Shown: positions 26,876-35,486 of the stretch, piece after piece
Numbering within the stretch: position 1 is the first letter of the stretch
Layout: each line of letters begins with the position of its first letter
Source: G963556115 sp963677015
Lineage (GTDB): Bacteria; Planctomycetota; SZUA-567
Direction: 5' to 3'
DNA length: 64,000 nt
Assembly (NCBI GenBank): GCA_963677015.1
Contig: OY781533.1
Location: 1,612,001 to 1,676,000 of the forward strand
Notes under the pieces: generated by a model
Databases searched by the model: none
Told to the model about the DNA's origin: nothing
What the model saw: only the letters and a program-made list of their open reading frames with translations
Position numbers and translations under genes: made by a program

Positions 26876-27898
26876 TTAGTTTTTTGGGAATATTTTGTTA
26901 GGAAACCTATTTGAAATTGTGTGAGCCAGAATTATTTTCTGCCGTAATTGAGAGTTCTGCTTGTTTGTGATTTTATTTATAAGGAGTTCTATCGCTAAAA
27001 CGGCAATGTCACCAGTCGGCTGTTTGATAGCTGACACCGGTGATTGCAAAAATTCAAACCATTTGTTATCGTCATAAGCAATAATGAGAAGTTCTTCAGG
27101 TACTTTTATACCTAGTTCTTCGGCTTGCGACAGGAGTTCGAAGCAAATATTGCTTGACGCACAGAGAATACCATTCTTCTTAGGCGATTTCAGGAGAAAG
27201 TCTTTATAAAGATCTTCACTTACATCATTCGGCGCTTTATATCCCTGCATCAATACACAGTCATCGTTGAAATTGCCTGTTTCATGCAGAGCTACCTCAA
27301 AACCGCGTTCACGTTCTCTGGTGGTATAGTTTTCTTTATTGAAGCCGATATAGCCGAGATTTGTTGCATTATTTGCCAAGAGTAACATTGTCGCTTCATG
27401 CGCACTCTGAAAATTATCAATACCGACAAAATCGAATGCTCCATTATCAAGGTCACGGTCAATAAGGACTGTAGGTATATTCTTTTTTTGCCAGTAGCTA
27501 AGTGAAGACTGGCAATTGGTTGGAGCCAGTATAATACCGTCTACTTTTTTTTCTGCAAACATTTCAAGGCAATCGCGTTCCTTATCCTCATCTTCCGATG
27601 ATTCTGTAAATATTAGATTGTAGCCGTTTTCAAAGGCAATATCACGCATATCACGCACAACTTCTGTAAAAAAATCAACTCTAATATCTGAGATAACAAC
27701 ACCAATTGTTTTGTCGGCGGTTTTTTTTGCAGAATTTTGCGCAATATTATAGCCCAATTCTGCTATTGTTTTTTTGATTATATTTCTAGTGTTTTCGTCA
27801 ACATGCCTGGTTTTGTTTATTACGTGTGATACTGTTGTAATAGAAAAACCTGATTTCTGCGCGATATCGTGCAGTGTGACCTTTTTTTTCTGAGCCAT
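26876..27898 (-). CDS. LacI-family transcription regulator
   Basis: A 340-residue regulator. ATG 27898 is chosen because it starts the canonical DNA-binding domain (VTLHDIAQKSGFSITTVSHVINKTRHVDENTRNII, helix-turn-helix plus hinge); an upstream in-frame start adds an unrelated tail. The remaining 280 residues form a periplasmic-binding-protein-like sensor with LAPTNCQSS, VLIDRD, VGIDNFQSAHEAT and ISNRFPNKIF. It is divergent from the ribose-type ABC operon starting at 28433; the two TTGCGCAA palindromes between them are likely its operators. It probably represses the importer and pentitol genes until a sugar binds. Confidence 0.92.
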   Translation of the reverse strand: MAQKKKVTLHDIAQKSGFSITTVSHVINKTRHVDENTRNIIKKTIAELGYNIAQNSAKKTADKTIGVVISDIRVDFFTEVVRDMRDIAFENGYNLIFTESSEDEDKERDCLEMFAEKKVDGIILAPTNCQSSLSYWQKKNIPTVLIDRDLDNGAFDFVGIDNFQSAHEATMLLLANNATNLGYIGFNKENYTTRERERGFEVALHETGNFNDDCVLMQGYKAPNDVSEDLYKDFLLKSPKKNGILCASSNICFELLSQAEELGIKVPEELLIIAYDDNKWFEFLQSPVSAIKQPTGDIAVLAIELLINKITNKQNSQLRQKIILAHTISNRFPNKIFPKN

Positions 27899-28095
27899 AT
27901 TACTTCTCTTTTCCGTAATTAAAAATTTGCTGTTTAGTCGGAATATTATATAAAACTTTGGATTATACATTTATCATTATAATAAAATAGTTTCGTATAA
28001 TAAAAATATAATATCATTCATGTCGTTATTATGTACCTATTTTGCAAAATAAATTAAAGTTCGCAACAAAAATAATGGTATGTTAATGATAATAA

Positions 28096-28103
28096 TTGCG
28101 CAA
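28096..28103. promoter_or_regulatory. Candidate LacI-type operator, distal copy
   Basis: The palindrome TTGCGCAA with central CG is preceded by AA and followed by AA. The same core occurs at 28313-28320, 217 bases away. A central CG is the usual feature of LacI-family operators. Confidence 0.5.
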
Positions 28104-28312
28104 AAATAGATAATAATTTCTTCATTTGCCTGAATTATATATATATAAAGCTATGAATCAAGCCTTGATATCAGGATTTTTACATTCAAATATATTAAAT
28201 ATATCGGGCAAACATTTGCTTATAAGTCAAACATTTTATATTAATAATCTATAGCATATTTTCGAATCTGTCAAGTAATATTGTGTTTTGTTTGCGGAAA
28301 ACTGATAAAAAA

Positions 28313-28320
28313 TTGCGCAA
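28313..28320. promoter_or_regulatory. Candidate LacI-type operator, promoter-proximal copy
   Basis: TTGCGCAA ends five bases upstream of the TTGACT -35 box of the predicted rightward promoter. A repressor here would block the importer operon, and the distal copy could permit looping. Confidence 0.55.
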
Positions 28321-28325
28321 ATAAT

Positions 28326-28353
28326 TTGACTAAGGTTTTTTTGGCTGTACATT
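28326..28353 (+). promoter_or_regulatory. Predicted promoter of second ribose-type importer operon
   Basis: TTGACT at 28326-28331 and TACATT at 28348-28353 are spaced by 16 bases. The -10 is weak. The leader to ATG 28433 would be about 70 bases. Upstream, 27899-28312 is AT-rich with no gene seen, apart from the distal operator and an ATTTTGCAAAAT palindrome at 28039-28050. Confidence 0.4.
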
Positions 28354-28432
28354 GTAGTTGTTAGTGTGTTAATGAGAGTGTCTCGTTACGGTTTACAGTT
28401 TTATTTGTTGTTTTTTTGTTTGGAGATTATTT

Positions 28433-29356
28433 ATGTTAAAGAAGTTTCTTTCTCTATGTTTGGTGGCTGTTGCCATGGTATGTTTAGTCGTTCCAAATGC
28501 AAAAGCTGAGGACAAAGATGGTAAGTTGACTATTGGTGTTTCATTTCAGGAAATGAATAACCCATATTTCGTGGTTATGAATGAAGCAGCGGAAGCTATT
28601 GCCAAACAGCTTGGTGCAGAACTCATCGTTACTGATGCCCGCCATGATGTTAACAAGCAGATCAATGATATCGAAGATATGATTCAGAAGGGTATTGATA
28701 TTCTTATTCTGAATCCTACCGATTCTGTTGGTGTTCAGGGTGCGGTTGAATCAGCTAAGGATGCAGGTGTTATTGTTGTATGTGTTGATGCTCAGGCTGA
28801 AGGTCCTATCGATTCTTTCGTCGGTTCAAAGAACTATGACGCTGGTCTTTATGCTGGTGAATATCTGGTAAAACTTCTTAATGGTAAAGGTAAAGTAGCT
28901 ATCCTTGATGGTATTCCTGTTGTGCCAATTCTTGAAAGAGTAAAAGGATTCAAGGATGCTGTTGCTAAGGCTCCTGGTATAGAAATCGTTGATGTTCAGA
29001 ATGGTAAACAGGAGAGAAGTATTGCTCTTAATGTTGTGGAAAACATGATTCAGGGACATCCTGATCTAGATGGTATCTTCAGTGTAAATGATACCGGTGC
29101 ATACGGTGCTCTTGCTGCTATTGACGCTTCAGGTAAAGATATCAAGCTTGTAAGTGTTGATGGTGCTCCTGAAGCCATCAAGTACATCAAGGAAGGCGGC
29201 GCATTCAAGGCTACAAGTGCTCAGTATCCACGTGACCAGATTCGTATCGGTATGGCTATCGCTCTTGCTCAGTACTGGGGAGCAAACATTCCAAAGGTTA
29301 TTCCTGTAGATGTTAAGCTCATAAATAAAGACAACGCAGAAGGATTCAGCTGGTAA
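28433..29356 (+). CDS. Periplasmic sugar-binding protein, D-ribose-type (second copy)
   Basis: A 307-residue substrate-binding protein with signal peptide LSLCLVAVAMVCLVV cut near AKA-ED. It contains SFQEMNNPYFVVMNEAAE, DARHDVNKQINDIEDMIQKG, LILNPTDSVGV, SVNDTGAYGAL and SVDGAPEAI, the ribose-binding-protein family pattern. It is a different paralogue from the protein at 2812. TTTGGAGATT precedes the ATG. It opens an operon with an ATPase, a permease and probably the sugar-alcohol dehydrogenase genes further on, so its ligand may be a pentitol, tetritol or pentose. Confidence 0.92.
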   Translation: MLKKFLSLCLVAVAMVCLVVPNAKAEDKDGKLTIGVSFQEMNNPYFVVMNEAAEAIAKQLGAELIVTDARHDVNKQINDIEDMIQKGIDILILNPTDSVGVQGAVESAKDAGVIVVCVDAQAEGPIDSFVGSKNYDAGLYAGEYLVKLLNGKGKVAILDGIPVVPILERVKGFKDAVAKAPGIEIVDVQNGKQERSIALNVVENMIQGHPDLDGIFSVNDTGAYGALAAIDASGKDIKLVSVDGAPEAIKYIKEGGAFKATSAQYPRDQIRIGMAIALAQYWGANIPKVIPVDVKLINKDNAEGFSW

Positions 29357-29386
29357 TAACATCGTGGTAAAATGTTATGAAGATTG

Positions 29387-29420
29387 GAGGCCGGATTTAG
29401 GTTTATTAATATTCGGCCTT
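29387..29420 (+). terminator. Intercistronic stem-loop after second binding-protein gene
   Basis: GAGGCCGGAT pairs with ATTCGGCCTT (two G-U pairs) around a 14-base loop, 31 bases after the stop. There is no good U-tract, so it is probably a stabilising or partly terminating hairpin, like the one at 3787. Confidence 0.55.
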
Positions 29421-29477
29421 CAGTATTAGCAGTATGAATTAATTTGACGTATGTCATATTATTAATGAGGGTTTAAA

Positions 29478-31004
29478 ATGAGTGATAATTGTCTACTTGA
29501 GTTAAAAAGTGTTTCAAAAACTTTTAGCGGGGTCAAGGCATTACAGCATGTAGATCTTAAAATCAATGCTGGCAAAATACATGCACTCGCTGGTGAGAAT
29601 GGTGCCGGAAAATCTACGCTGATGAAGATTATTGTCGGGGTATATCAGCCAGATGCTGAAAGTGGTGAGATGACCTTTCAGGGGCAGGTTGTAAGTCATA
29701 CATCTCCTCAGCAGGCACAGGAATTGGGTATTGGTATAATTTATCAGGAATTCAGCCTTATACCTTATATGACGGTTTATGAAAATATATTTCTTGGCAG
29801 AGAAATTCGTAAGAACGGTTTTTTAGATAAGAAAGCAATGCGGAAGAAGGCAACCGATCTGCTTAATCATCTGGGTATGGATATTAATCCTAATTCCAAG
29901 ATTAGCGAACTGAGTATTGCCCAGCAGCAGTTTGTAGAGATTGCGAAGGCTATAAGCCTGAAGGTTAAGGTTCTTATTCTCGATGAACCTACTGCACCGC
30001 TTACTCCAGTGGAGGTAAAGAATCTTTTTAAGTTGATGAAGGAGTTGAGAGAAAAGGGTGTGGGAATGGTATTTATTTCACATCATCTTGAAGAGATATT
30101 TGAGGTATGTGATGAGGTAACCTGTCTGCGTGATGGTCAGTCCGTCGGGTATAAGGATGTAAAAGAGCTTCGTATGGATGAGTTGATACGGATGATGGTC
30201 GGACGCGACGTTTCACAGACTTATCCGCAGAATCATGAACCTATAGATTATTCTTCCAGACCATTACTCAGTGTTAAAGCTTTACAGAGGAGTAGAAATC
30301 TTCCCAAGGTATCTTTTGATCTGTATCCTGGAGAGATACTCGGTATTGCCGGACTCGTCGGTGCCGGGCGGAGTGAGCTGGTACGGGCGCTTACCGGAGC
30401 TGATAAATCTATTGCAAAAGAGGTGGAGCTTGAAGGGGTGGGAGTCGCTATCCGTAACCCTAAAGATGCACTTGATCTTGGAATCGGGTTACTTCCGGAA
30501 GATCGTAAGACACAAGGGCTGATCCTTGATTTTAGTGTTGAGTATAATGTTGTCATAAATACATTGAAAGAATCATTGAGTAAGTTCAAAACCATAAGAA
30601 GAAAGTCTTTATCCAGTCGGACTCTTAAACAGGTCAGAGATCTTGGAATCAAGACTCCTTCGGAGCGTACTAAAGTGAAAAACCTGTCTGGGGGAAATCA
30701 GCAGAAGGTTGTTATCGGGCGTTGGCTGAGTACGCAGTGTAAGATTCTTATTTTTGATGAACCTACAAGAGGAATTGATGTCGGCGCTAAGGCTGAAATT
30801 TATGAACTGATGCGCGGGCTTACTAGAGCCGGTATGGGTATTATAATGATATCATCTGAGCTGCCGGAGGTTGTTGGTATCAGTGATAGAGTACTTGTAA
30901 TGAGAAATGATGATATTGTGGCTGCTTTGAAGGGTGATGAAATTACGCCTGATGGTATTATGGAATATGCTGCGGGTGCAAAAGGAGGAAATAATGGTGT
31001 CTAA
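29478..31004 (+). CDS. Sugar ABC transporter ATPase, two-domain (RbsA-like, second copy)
   Basis: A 508-residue CUT2 ATPase. First domain: GENGAGKST, LSIAQQQFVEIAKAI and LILDEPTAPL (the usual Ser of DEPTS is replaced by Ala-Pro, a common variation). Second domain: GLVGAGRSE, LSGGNQQKVVIGR and IFDEPTRGID. It drives the importer encoded by the flanking genes. GAGGG precedes the ATG, and its final codons overlap the permease start by 11 bases. Confidence 0.95.
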   Translation: MSDNCLLELKSVSKTFSGVKALQHVDLKINAGKIHALAGENGAGKSTLMKIIVGVYQPDAESGEMTFQGQVVSHTSPQQAQELGIGIIYQEFSLIPYMTVYENIFLGREIRKNGFLDKKAMRKKATDLLNHLGMDINPNSKISELSIAQQQFVEIAKAISLKVKVLILDEPTAPLTPVEVKNLFKLMKELREKGVGMVFISHHLEEIFEVCDEVTCLRDGQSVGYKDVKELRMDELIRMMVGRDVSQTYPQNHEPIDYSSRPLLSVKALQRSRNLPKVSFDLYPGEILGIAGLVGAGRSELVRALTGADKSIAKEVELEGVGVAIRNPKDALDLGIGLLPEDRKTQGLILDFSVEYNVVINTLKESLSKFKTIRRKSLSSRTLKQVRDLGIKTPSERTKVKNLSGGNQQKVVIGRWLSTQCKILIFDEPTRGIDVGAKAEIYELMRGLTRAGMGIIMISSELPEVVGISDRVLVMRNDDIVAALKGDEITPDGIMEYAAGAKGGNNGV

Positions 31005-31980
31005 TGTGGTGATCGAGAAGAAGAGAGTTGATGCCGAAGGTATATCGCACTATATCTCTTCCCGACCTGAAATACTGTCATTTATAGGTTTTATTGTTTT
31101 GTGTATTCTGATGTCGATAATTTCAGATCGTTTTTTAACAATGAACAACCTTACAAATATAGCCAGACAGGTATCAATTAATGCTATTATTGCGTCTGGT
31201 CTGACATTTGTTATTCTTACAGGCGGTATTGATCTTTCAGTTGGTGCGGTGATGGCATTGAGCGGTACTTTCCTTGCCGGGGCACTGATTGCGGGCTGGA
31301 ATCCGCTGCTTTCTATTATAATAGGTCTTGGTGTGGGAGTGATTGCCGGCTTTATTAATGGTTTTCTGGTTTCATATGCACGTATGCCGGCATTTATCGT
31401 TACTCTGGCTATGATGGAGATCCCACGTGGTATCGCCTTGCTGTATACAGGCGGTTATCCTATGAGTGGCCTGCCTAAGTCGTTCTCAATAATTGGACGT
31501 GGATCTATTATTGGAATTCAGACTCCGATTCTTATCATGTTTGTTGTTTATATTCTGGTGTATTTACTGCTGAATCATGTTCCTTTCGGGCGTTATGTAT
31601 ATGCAATCGGAGGTAACGAAGAAGCGGTTCGTTTGTCTGGTATCAAAGTTGAAAAATTTAAGATGCTGGTATATGTTATAAGTGGACTTACAGCGTCAAT
31701 CAGCGGTGTCGTGCTTACCAGCAGACTTATGAGCGGGCAGCCCAACGCCGGAGTGGGTTTCGAGCTGGATGCAATTGCTGCGGTAATATTGGGCGGTACT
31801 GATATTGCTGGTGGTAAAGGGCATATAATCGGTACTCTTGTCGGTGCGATGATACTTGGTGTGCTCAATAATGGCCTGAATCTTATGGGTGTGTCACCAT
31901 ATACACAGAAAGTTCTTAAGGGAGCAATAATAATACTGGCAATATATATAAGTTCCTCACGCCAGAAAAATTCCAATTAG
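30994..31980 (+). CDS. Sugar ABC transporter permease (RbsC-like, second copy)
   Basis: A 328-residue membrane protein. The start ATG 30994 lies inside the end of the ATPase gene and has an excellent AAAGGAGG site; an in-frame start 60 bases upstream is less likely. Signatures are LTGGIDLSVGAVMAL, the VSYARMPAFIVTLAMMEIPRG stretch across a membrane helix, AIGGNEEAVRLSGI and AIAAVILGGTDIAGGKG. It forms the translocation pore of the second importer. Confidence 0.94.
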   Translation: MVSNVVIEKKRVDAEGISHYISSRPEILSFIGFIVLCILMSIISDRFLTMNNLTNIARQVSINAIIASGLTFVILTGGIDLSVGAVMALSGTFLAGALIAGWNPLLSIIIGLGVGVIAGFINGFLVSYARMPAFIVTLAMMEIPRGIALLYTGGYPMSGLPKSFSIIGRGSIIGIQTPILIMFVVYILVYLLLNHVPFGRYVYAIGGNEEAVRLSGIKVEKFKMLVYVISGLTASISGVVLTSRLMSGQPNAGVGFELDAIAAVILGGTDIAGGKGHIIGTLVGAMILGVLNNGLNLMGVSPYTQKVLKGAIIILAIYISSSRQKNSN

Positions 31981-32272
31981 TGTTTTACCGGTATGAGTGT
32001 TATCTGTTACTCAATATATAGTTCGCACTACAGATAAATTACTAACCTTATGCATACACTTAACAAATCATCATAGTAACCTGAAGTACATGTGGCGAAT
32101 GATATTTTTCTGTCATTTATGACAGAGGAGGGTTGTTTTGTCTATTTTTCCGCGCAGAAGCATTGCTGAGAAATATATGAATACGGGTAACACTTATACT
32201 TTTTTAAAGATAACAGAATTCAGTATTTTGTACTGTAATTTAAAAAGATTATATATTAAGGAAGGATATCAG
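31981..32272. other. Intergenic region before the polyol dehydrogenase gene
   Basis: About 290 bases. An eight-base inverted repeat TCTGTCAT / ATGACAGA with a two-base centre lies at 32109-32126, directly followed by GGAGGG. That Shine-Dalgarno-like run precedes an in-frame TTG at 32138 that would extend the dehydrogenase by 45 residues; the family start argues against it. The repeat could be an operator for a second promoter. Confidence 0.4.
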
Positions 32273-33349
32273 ATGAGTAAGCTACCTAGCAAAATGCAGG
32301 CTGTGATCTGCCACGGACCCAAAGACTATAAGTTGGAGGAGATTGACAGACCGGTAGCCGGCAAAAATGAAATTATTATCAAGGTTGAAGGATGTGGTAT
32401 TTGTGCCGGTGATGTGAAGGCTGAGGCTGGAGCTCAGATGTTCTGGGCCGGTGATAAGCCCTGGGTTAAGGCGCCGGTAGTGCCTGGGCATGAATTTTAC
32501 GGACGCGTGGTTGAGCTTGGTGATGGAGCTGCAGAGCATCACGGTGTTGCTATGGGAGATCTGATTTTATGTGAACAGATAGTACCTTGTAATAAGTGCC
32601 GGTTCTGTAAAAGCGGTAAGTACTGGATGTGTGAAGTGCATAATATCTTCGGCTTCCAGAAGGATGTTGCTGAAGGTGGTATGGCTGAATATATGCGTTT
32701 TCCTGAAACAGCAATTGTACATAAGCTTCCTGAGACTCTGACAGCCAAAGAAGCGGCTCTGGTGGAACCGATGGCTTGTGCATTACACACGGTTCGCAGG
32801 GGTGATATTGATTTTGATGATGTTGTTGTGCTTGCCGGAGCGGGGCCTCTCGGTCTTTGTATGGTTCAGGCGATAAAACTAAAGACTCCAAAAAAATTCA
32901 TTGTTCTCGATGCCGATGACAGCAGACTGGAACTTTCTAAAAAGTTTGGTGCCGATATGGTCATAAATCCTTTGAAAGAGGATGCAGTAAAGATTGTTAA
33001 AGATTTGACCGACGGCTATGGCTGTGATGTTTATATTGAAGCTACCGGAGCGCCGGTTGGTGTTACTCAGGGGCTGGAAATGATTAGAAAACTGGGTAGA
33101 TTTGTTGAGTTCAGTGTATTCTCAAAAGAGACTACTGTTGACTGGTCTGTTGTCGGTGACAGAAAAGAACTTGATATTAGAGGCTCACACTTGGGACCAT
33201 ATTCATACGAAGTGGCAATTGATCACTTTGAGAGAAAATTGACGTCTGCTGAGGAAATAGTTACTCATGAGTTTCCTCTTTCTGATTTTGAAAATGCATT
33301 TAAAATTGCTTCGACTACTGAATCGATCAAGGTTGTTCTTGTTCCGTAG
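32273..33349 (+). CDS. Zinc-dependent sugar-alcohol dehydrogenase, erythritol/L-threitol dehydrogenase type
   Basis: A 358-residue medium-chain dehydrogenase. It shows the catalytic zinc Cys in GCGICAGDVKAE, the GHEFYGRVVELG motif, four structural-zinc cysteines (CEQIVPCNKCRFCKSGKYWMC region), and a GAGPLGL nucleotide-binding loop. The blocks QMFWAGDKPWVKAPVVPGHEF, MCEVHNIFGFQ, GCDVYIEATGAPVGVTQGL and VEFSVF match the erythritol/L-threitol dehydrogenase group as I recall it. It oxidises a secondary alcohol of a C4-C5 polyol with NAD. AAGGAAGG precedes ATG 32273. In this operon it may make a ketose from L-arabinitol, erythritol or threitol; substrate must be tested. Confidence 0.85.
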   Translation: MSKLPSKMQAVICHGPKDYKLEEIDRPVAGKNEIIIKVEGCGICAGDVKAEAGAQMFWAGDKPWVKAPVVPGHEFYGRVVELGDGAAEHHGVAMGDLILCEQIVPCNKCRFCKSGKYWMCEVHNIFGFQKDVAEGGMAEYMRFPETAIVHKLPETLTAKEAALVEPMACALHTVRRGDIDFDDVVVLAGAGPLGLCMVQAIKLKTPKKFIVLDADDSRLELSKKFGADMVINPLKEDAVKIVKDLTDGYGCDVYIEATGAPVGVTQGLEMIRKLGRFVEFSVFSKETTVDWSVVGDRKELDIRGSHLGPYSYEVAIDHFERKLTSAEEIVTHEFPLSDFENAFKIASTTESIKVVLVP

Positions 33350-33662
33350 TTGTATTGATTGTAGAGTTGGTTCGTAATTTATCGGTAAATAAGAGACTGA
33401 GACTTTATCCGGTGATGTCTGTCGGCGGTACTTGGTGTCGGTCTTGCCGGTAATACTAGGTATTTTAAAAGCTGATCAATCATTTAGTATAAGCGGAAGC
33501 CGGTAGTAACAATGTTGCAAAATATAATAAACTGTTTACTGAGTACGGAAGTTTTTATCAGCAGACATAAGATATTATGGCTCGTATGAGCTAATGGTTT
33601 GATAAATAGTATCGCAGACTCTATATGCTGCTATACTATTAAAATAAATGAAGGAGTATAAA
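33350..33662. other. Intergenic stretch without recognisable feature
   Basis: About 310 bases between the polyol dehydrogenase and the SDR gene. I see no conserved small protein, RNA gene or convincing terminator. The AAGGAG just before 33663 serves the SDR. Confidence 0.4.
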
Positions 33663-34391
33663 ATGGGCTGTTTGAAGGGTAAAAAGATAGTTGTAACCGG
33701 TGCCACAAGTGGTATTGGCAGAGCAATCGTTACAGAATTGCTCGCTGCTGAGGCATATGTCTATGGTGTTGGCTTCGGCGCAGATATTGTCGCTGAATTG
33801 AATGCGCTTGCAAATTGCGAGGCTATTGAGCTTGATGTAACTAGTGAAGAAGCGGTAGCAGCTTATGCAGCGGGTTTGGATACGGTGGATGGTCTGGTGA
33901 ACAGTGCCGGTATCAGCATCCTCGAACCTGTTCTGGAATTCAAAAAAGAAAGCATTGAGAAAATCTTTGCTGTAAACGTTATTGGCGGTATGCTGATGAG
34001 TAAAGAAATCGCCAAGGTTATGATTAAGAATAAAACAGCCGGTGCTATTGTTAATCTGTCTTCACAGGCATCAATTATTGCTCTCAGGGATCACCTTGGC
34101 TACTGCGCTTCCAAGGGAGCGGTTGATGCTCTTACCAAAGTAATGTGTCTTGAACTTGGTGAATATAATATAAGGGTTAATTCGGTTAATCCAACTGTAA
34201 CCATGACTGCTATGGGAAAAATGGCCTGGTCAGATCCAGCCAAAAGCGGCCCGGTTCTTGATGCTATGCCTTTGGGTCGGTTTGCGGAGCCTGAAGAGAT
34301 AGCAAGACCGGTTTTATTCCTGCTCAGCGATGCTGCATCCATGGTGTCAGGGGTGTCACTGCCTGTTGATGGCGGTTATACCATTCAGTAA
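33663..34391 (+). CDS. Short-chain dehydrogenase, L-xylulose reductase (DCXR)-like
   Basis: A 242-residue classical SDR. It has the TGATSGIG cofactor loop (residues about 12-19), the NSAGIS strand, catalytic Ser in NLSSQASI, and Tyr-x-x-x-Lys in YCASKGAVDALTK. The segment RVNSVNPTVTMTAMGKMAW followed by SDP, PLGRFAEPEEI and PVDGGY is the pattern of dicarbonyl/L-xylulose reductase, which reduces L-xylulose to xylitol with NADPH. AAGGAG precedes ATG 33663; an earlier ATG at 33648 is part of that site. D-threitol dehydrogenases are also SDRs, so that is the main alternative. Partner genes are a polyol dehydrogenase before and a xylitol dehydrogenase after it. Confidence 0.85.
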   Translation: MGCLKGKKIVVTGATSGIGRAIVTELLAAEAYVYGVGFGADIVAELNALANCEAIELDVTSEEAVAAYAAGLDTVDGLVNSAGISILEPVLEFKKESIEKIFAVNVIGGMLMSKEIAKVMIKNKTAGAIVNLSSQASIIALRDHLGYCASKGAVDALTKVMCLELGEYNIRVNSVNPTVTMTAMGKMAWSDPAKSGPVLDAMPLGRFAEPEEIARPVLFLLSDAASMVSGVSLPVDGGYTIQ

Positions 34392-34398
34392 GTAAGGT

Positions 34399-34515
34399 TA
34401 AAATCCTGCCTGCGTTTGCCATATCAAAATTTATATTCCTAAGTTCAAGACATGATTACACATTTATTGTATAATCAATCAAATGTTATTTTGTTATTTT
34501 GCAGGCAGGGTTTTA
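34399..34515 (+). other. Long-loop inverted repeat between SDR and phosphatase genes
   Basis: Bases 34399-34413 (TAAAATCCTGCCTGC) pair with 34501-34515 (GCAGGCAGGGTTTTA), 15 pairs with one G-U, enclosing an 87-base loop. The right arm ends in TTTTAATT and is directly followed by the Shine-Dalgarno AAGGAAAT of the next gene. It could be a long-loop terminator or an RNA structure that controls the HAD gene. Confidence 0.5.
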
Positions 34516-34531
34516 ATTGAAGGAAATATTA

Positions 34532-35203
34532 ATGAGTGATAAGGCTGTAATATTTGATATGGACGGGGTGCTGATTGACAGCTGGGAAGTACATTATCAG
34601 TCCTGGGCGGTTACTGGAGTCAAGTTCGGTTTTACTATTGATAGAGGAAAGTTCGGTAATCATTTCGGGCAGACCTGTGATTCTTTTGTGCGTACTTTGT
34701 GTAAAGACCATGGGGTGACTATGACACCTGAGGAGATTGCAGGGTGGATGACGGTAAAAGATAACTATTACCGTCAGACTTTCAGGGATACTTTTGAGGA
34801 GAATGCGCCGCTTAGCAGGTTATTGCTGGATATAGCGGGAAATGGTTTTAAAACTGGGATTGGTTCATCCGCTCCTCGGGAGAATATCCAGGATCTTATT
34901 GAGATAATGCCGCATGGGGATTTATTGCAGAAGTTTATTTGTGCCGGTGATGTGAGTACCGGTAAGCCTAATCCAGAGGTGTTTTTTCTTGCGGCGGCTA
35001 AACTTGGTGTTGCTCCTGAGAATTGCGCCGTTATTGAAGATAGCATTCACGGGTTACAGGCAGCCAGAAGTGCCGGAATGGCCGCAATTGGACTTACAGG
35101 AACATTTACCAGAGATGAGCTGGTGCCTCATGCAGACAAGGTTATTGATAATCTTGGTGAAATTGATGCAAAAATGATAGAGAGCCTTATTTTTTCAAGA
35201 TAA
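34532..35203 (+). CDS. HAD-superfamily phosphatase / beta-phosphoglucomutase-like
   Basis: A 223-residue HAD hydrolase with the nucleophile motif DMDGVLIDS (Asp residues 9 and 11), a four-helix cap, motif II in IGSSAPR, Lys in GKPNPEVF and motif III in IEDSIHGLQAARSAGM. The cap-type and IEDSIHG motif place it with beta-phosphoglucomutase and polyol-phosphate phosphatases. AAGGAAAT precedes ATG 34532; a TTG 15 bases earlier is unlikely. In a pentitol operon it may dephosphorylate a sugar or polyol phosphate; the exact substrate is unknown. Confidence 0.88.
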   Translation: MSDKAVIFDMDGVLIDSWEVHYQSWAVTGVKFGFTIDRGKFGNHFGQTCDSFVRTLCKDHGVTMTPEEIAGWMTVKDNYYRQTFRDTFEENAPLSRLLLDIAGNGFKTGIGSSAPRENIQDLIEIMPHGDLLQKFICAGDVSTGKPNPEVFFLAAAKLGVAPENCAVIEDSIHGLQAARSAGMAAIGLTGTFTRDELVPHADKVIDNLGEIDAKMIESLIFSR

Positions 35204-35486
35204 CGTAAACTATATGTCATTATTGTTTTGTCTATGTCATATTATCAGTTATTTATAAATCAATGAGGTTAAATGTTTTTTGGGTATTACTGTGATATTG
35301 TTATTCAGTAATTTCGTAAAGAATTATAAATTTCAGTAAAGGCTCTGTAGTTGTGTGTCTGCAGAGCTTAATATATGGATAGCTAATAATATAATGCTCA
35401 TTAGCGAAATGCGTACGAATTGTTTTCATTGCTGCTATGCAGGGAGAACGGTGCGGAAGAAGTGATGAGCCATACAGGAGAAGATT

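Noticed and set aside
26732..26914. A 60-residue open frame similar to RnfA read as a small gene
   Set aside because: Only the central helix segment of RnfA is present, the homology stops at 26839, and a stop lies just upstream in frame. A remnant is more likely than a working membrane protein.
32138..32272. A 45-residue N-terminal extension of the polyol dehydrogenase from a TTG with GGAGGG upstream
   Set aside because: The family begins at the ATG 32273, which has AAGGAAGG directly before it; the extension is unlike dehydrogenases. The upstream GGAGGG may be chance.
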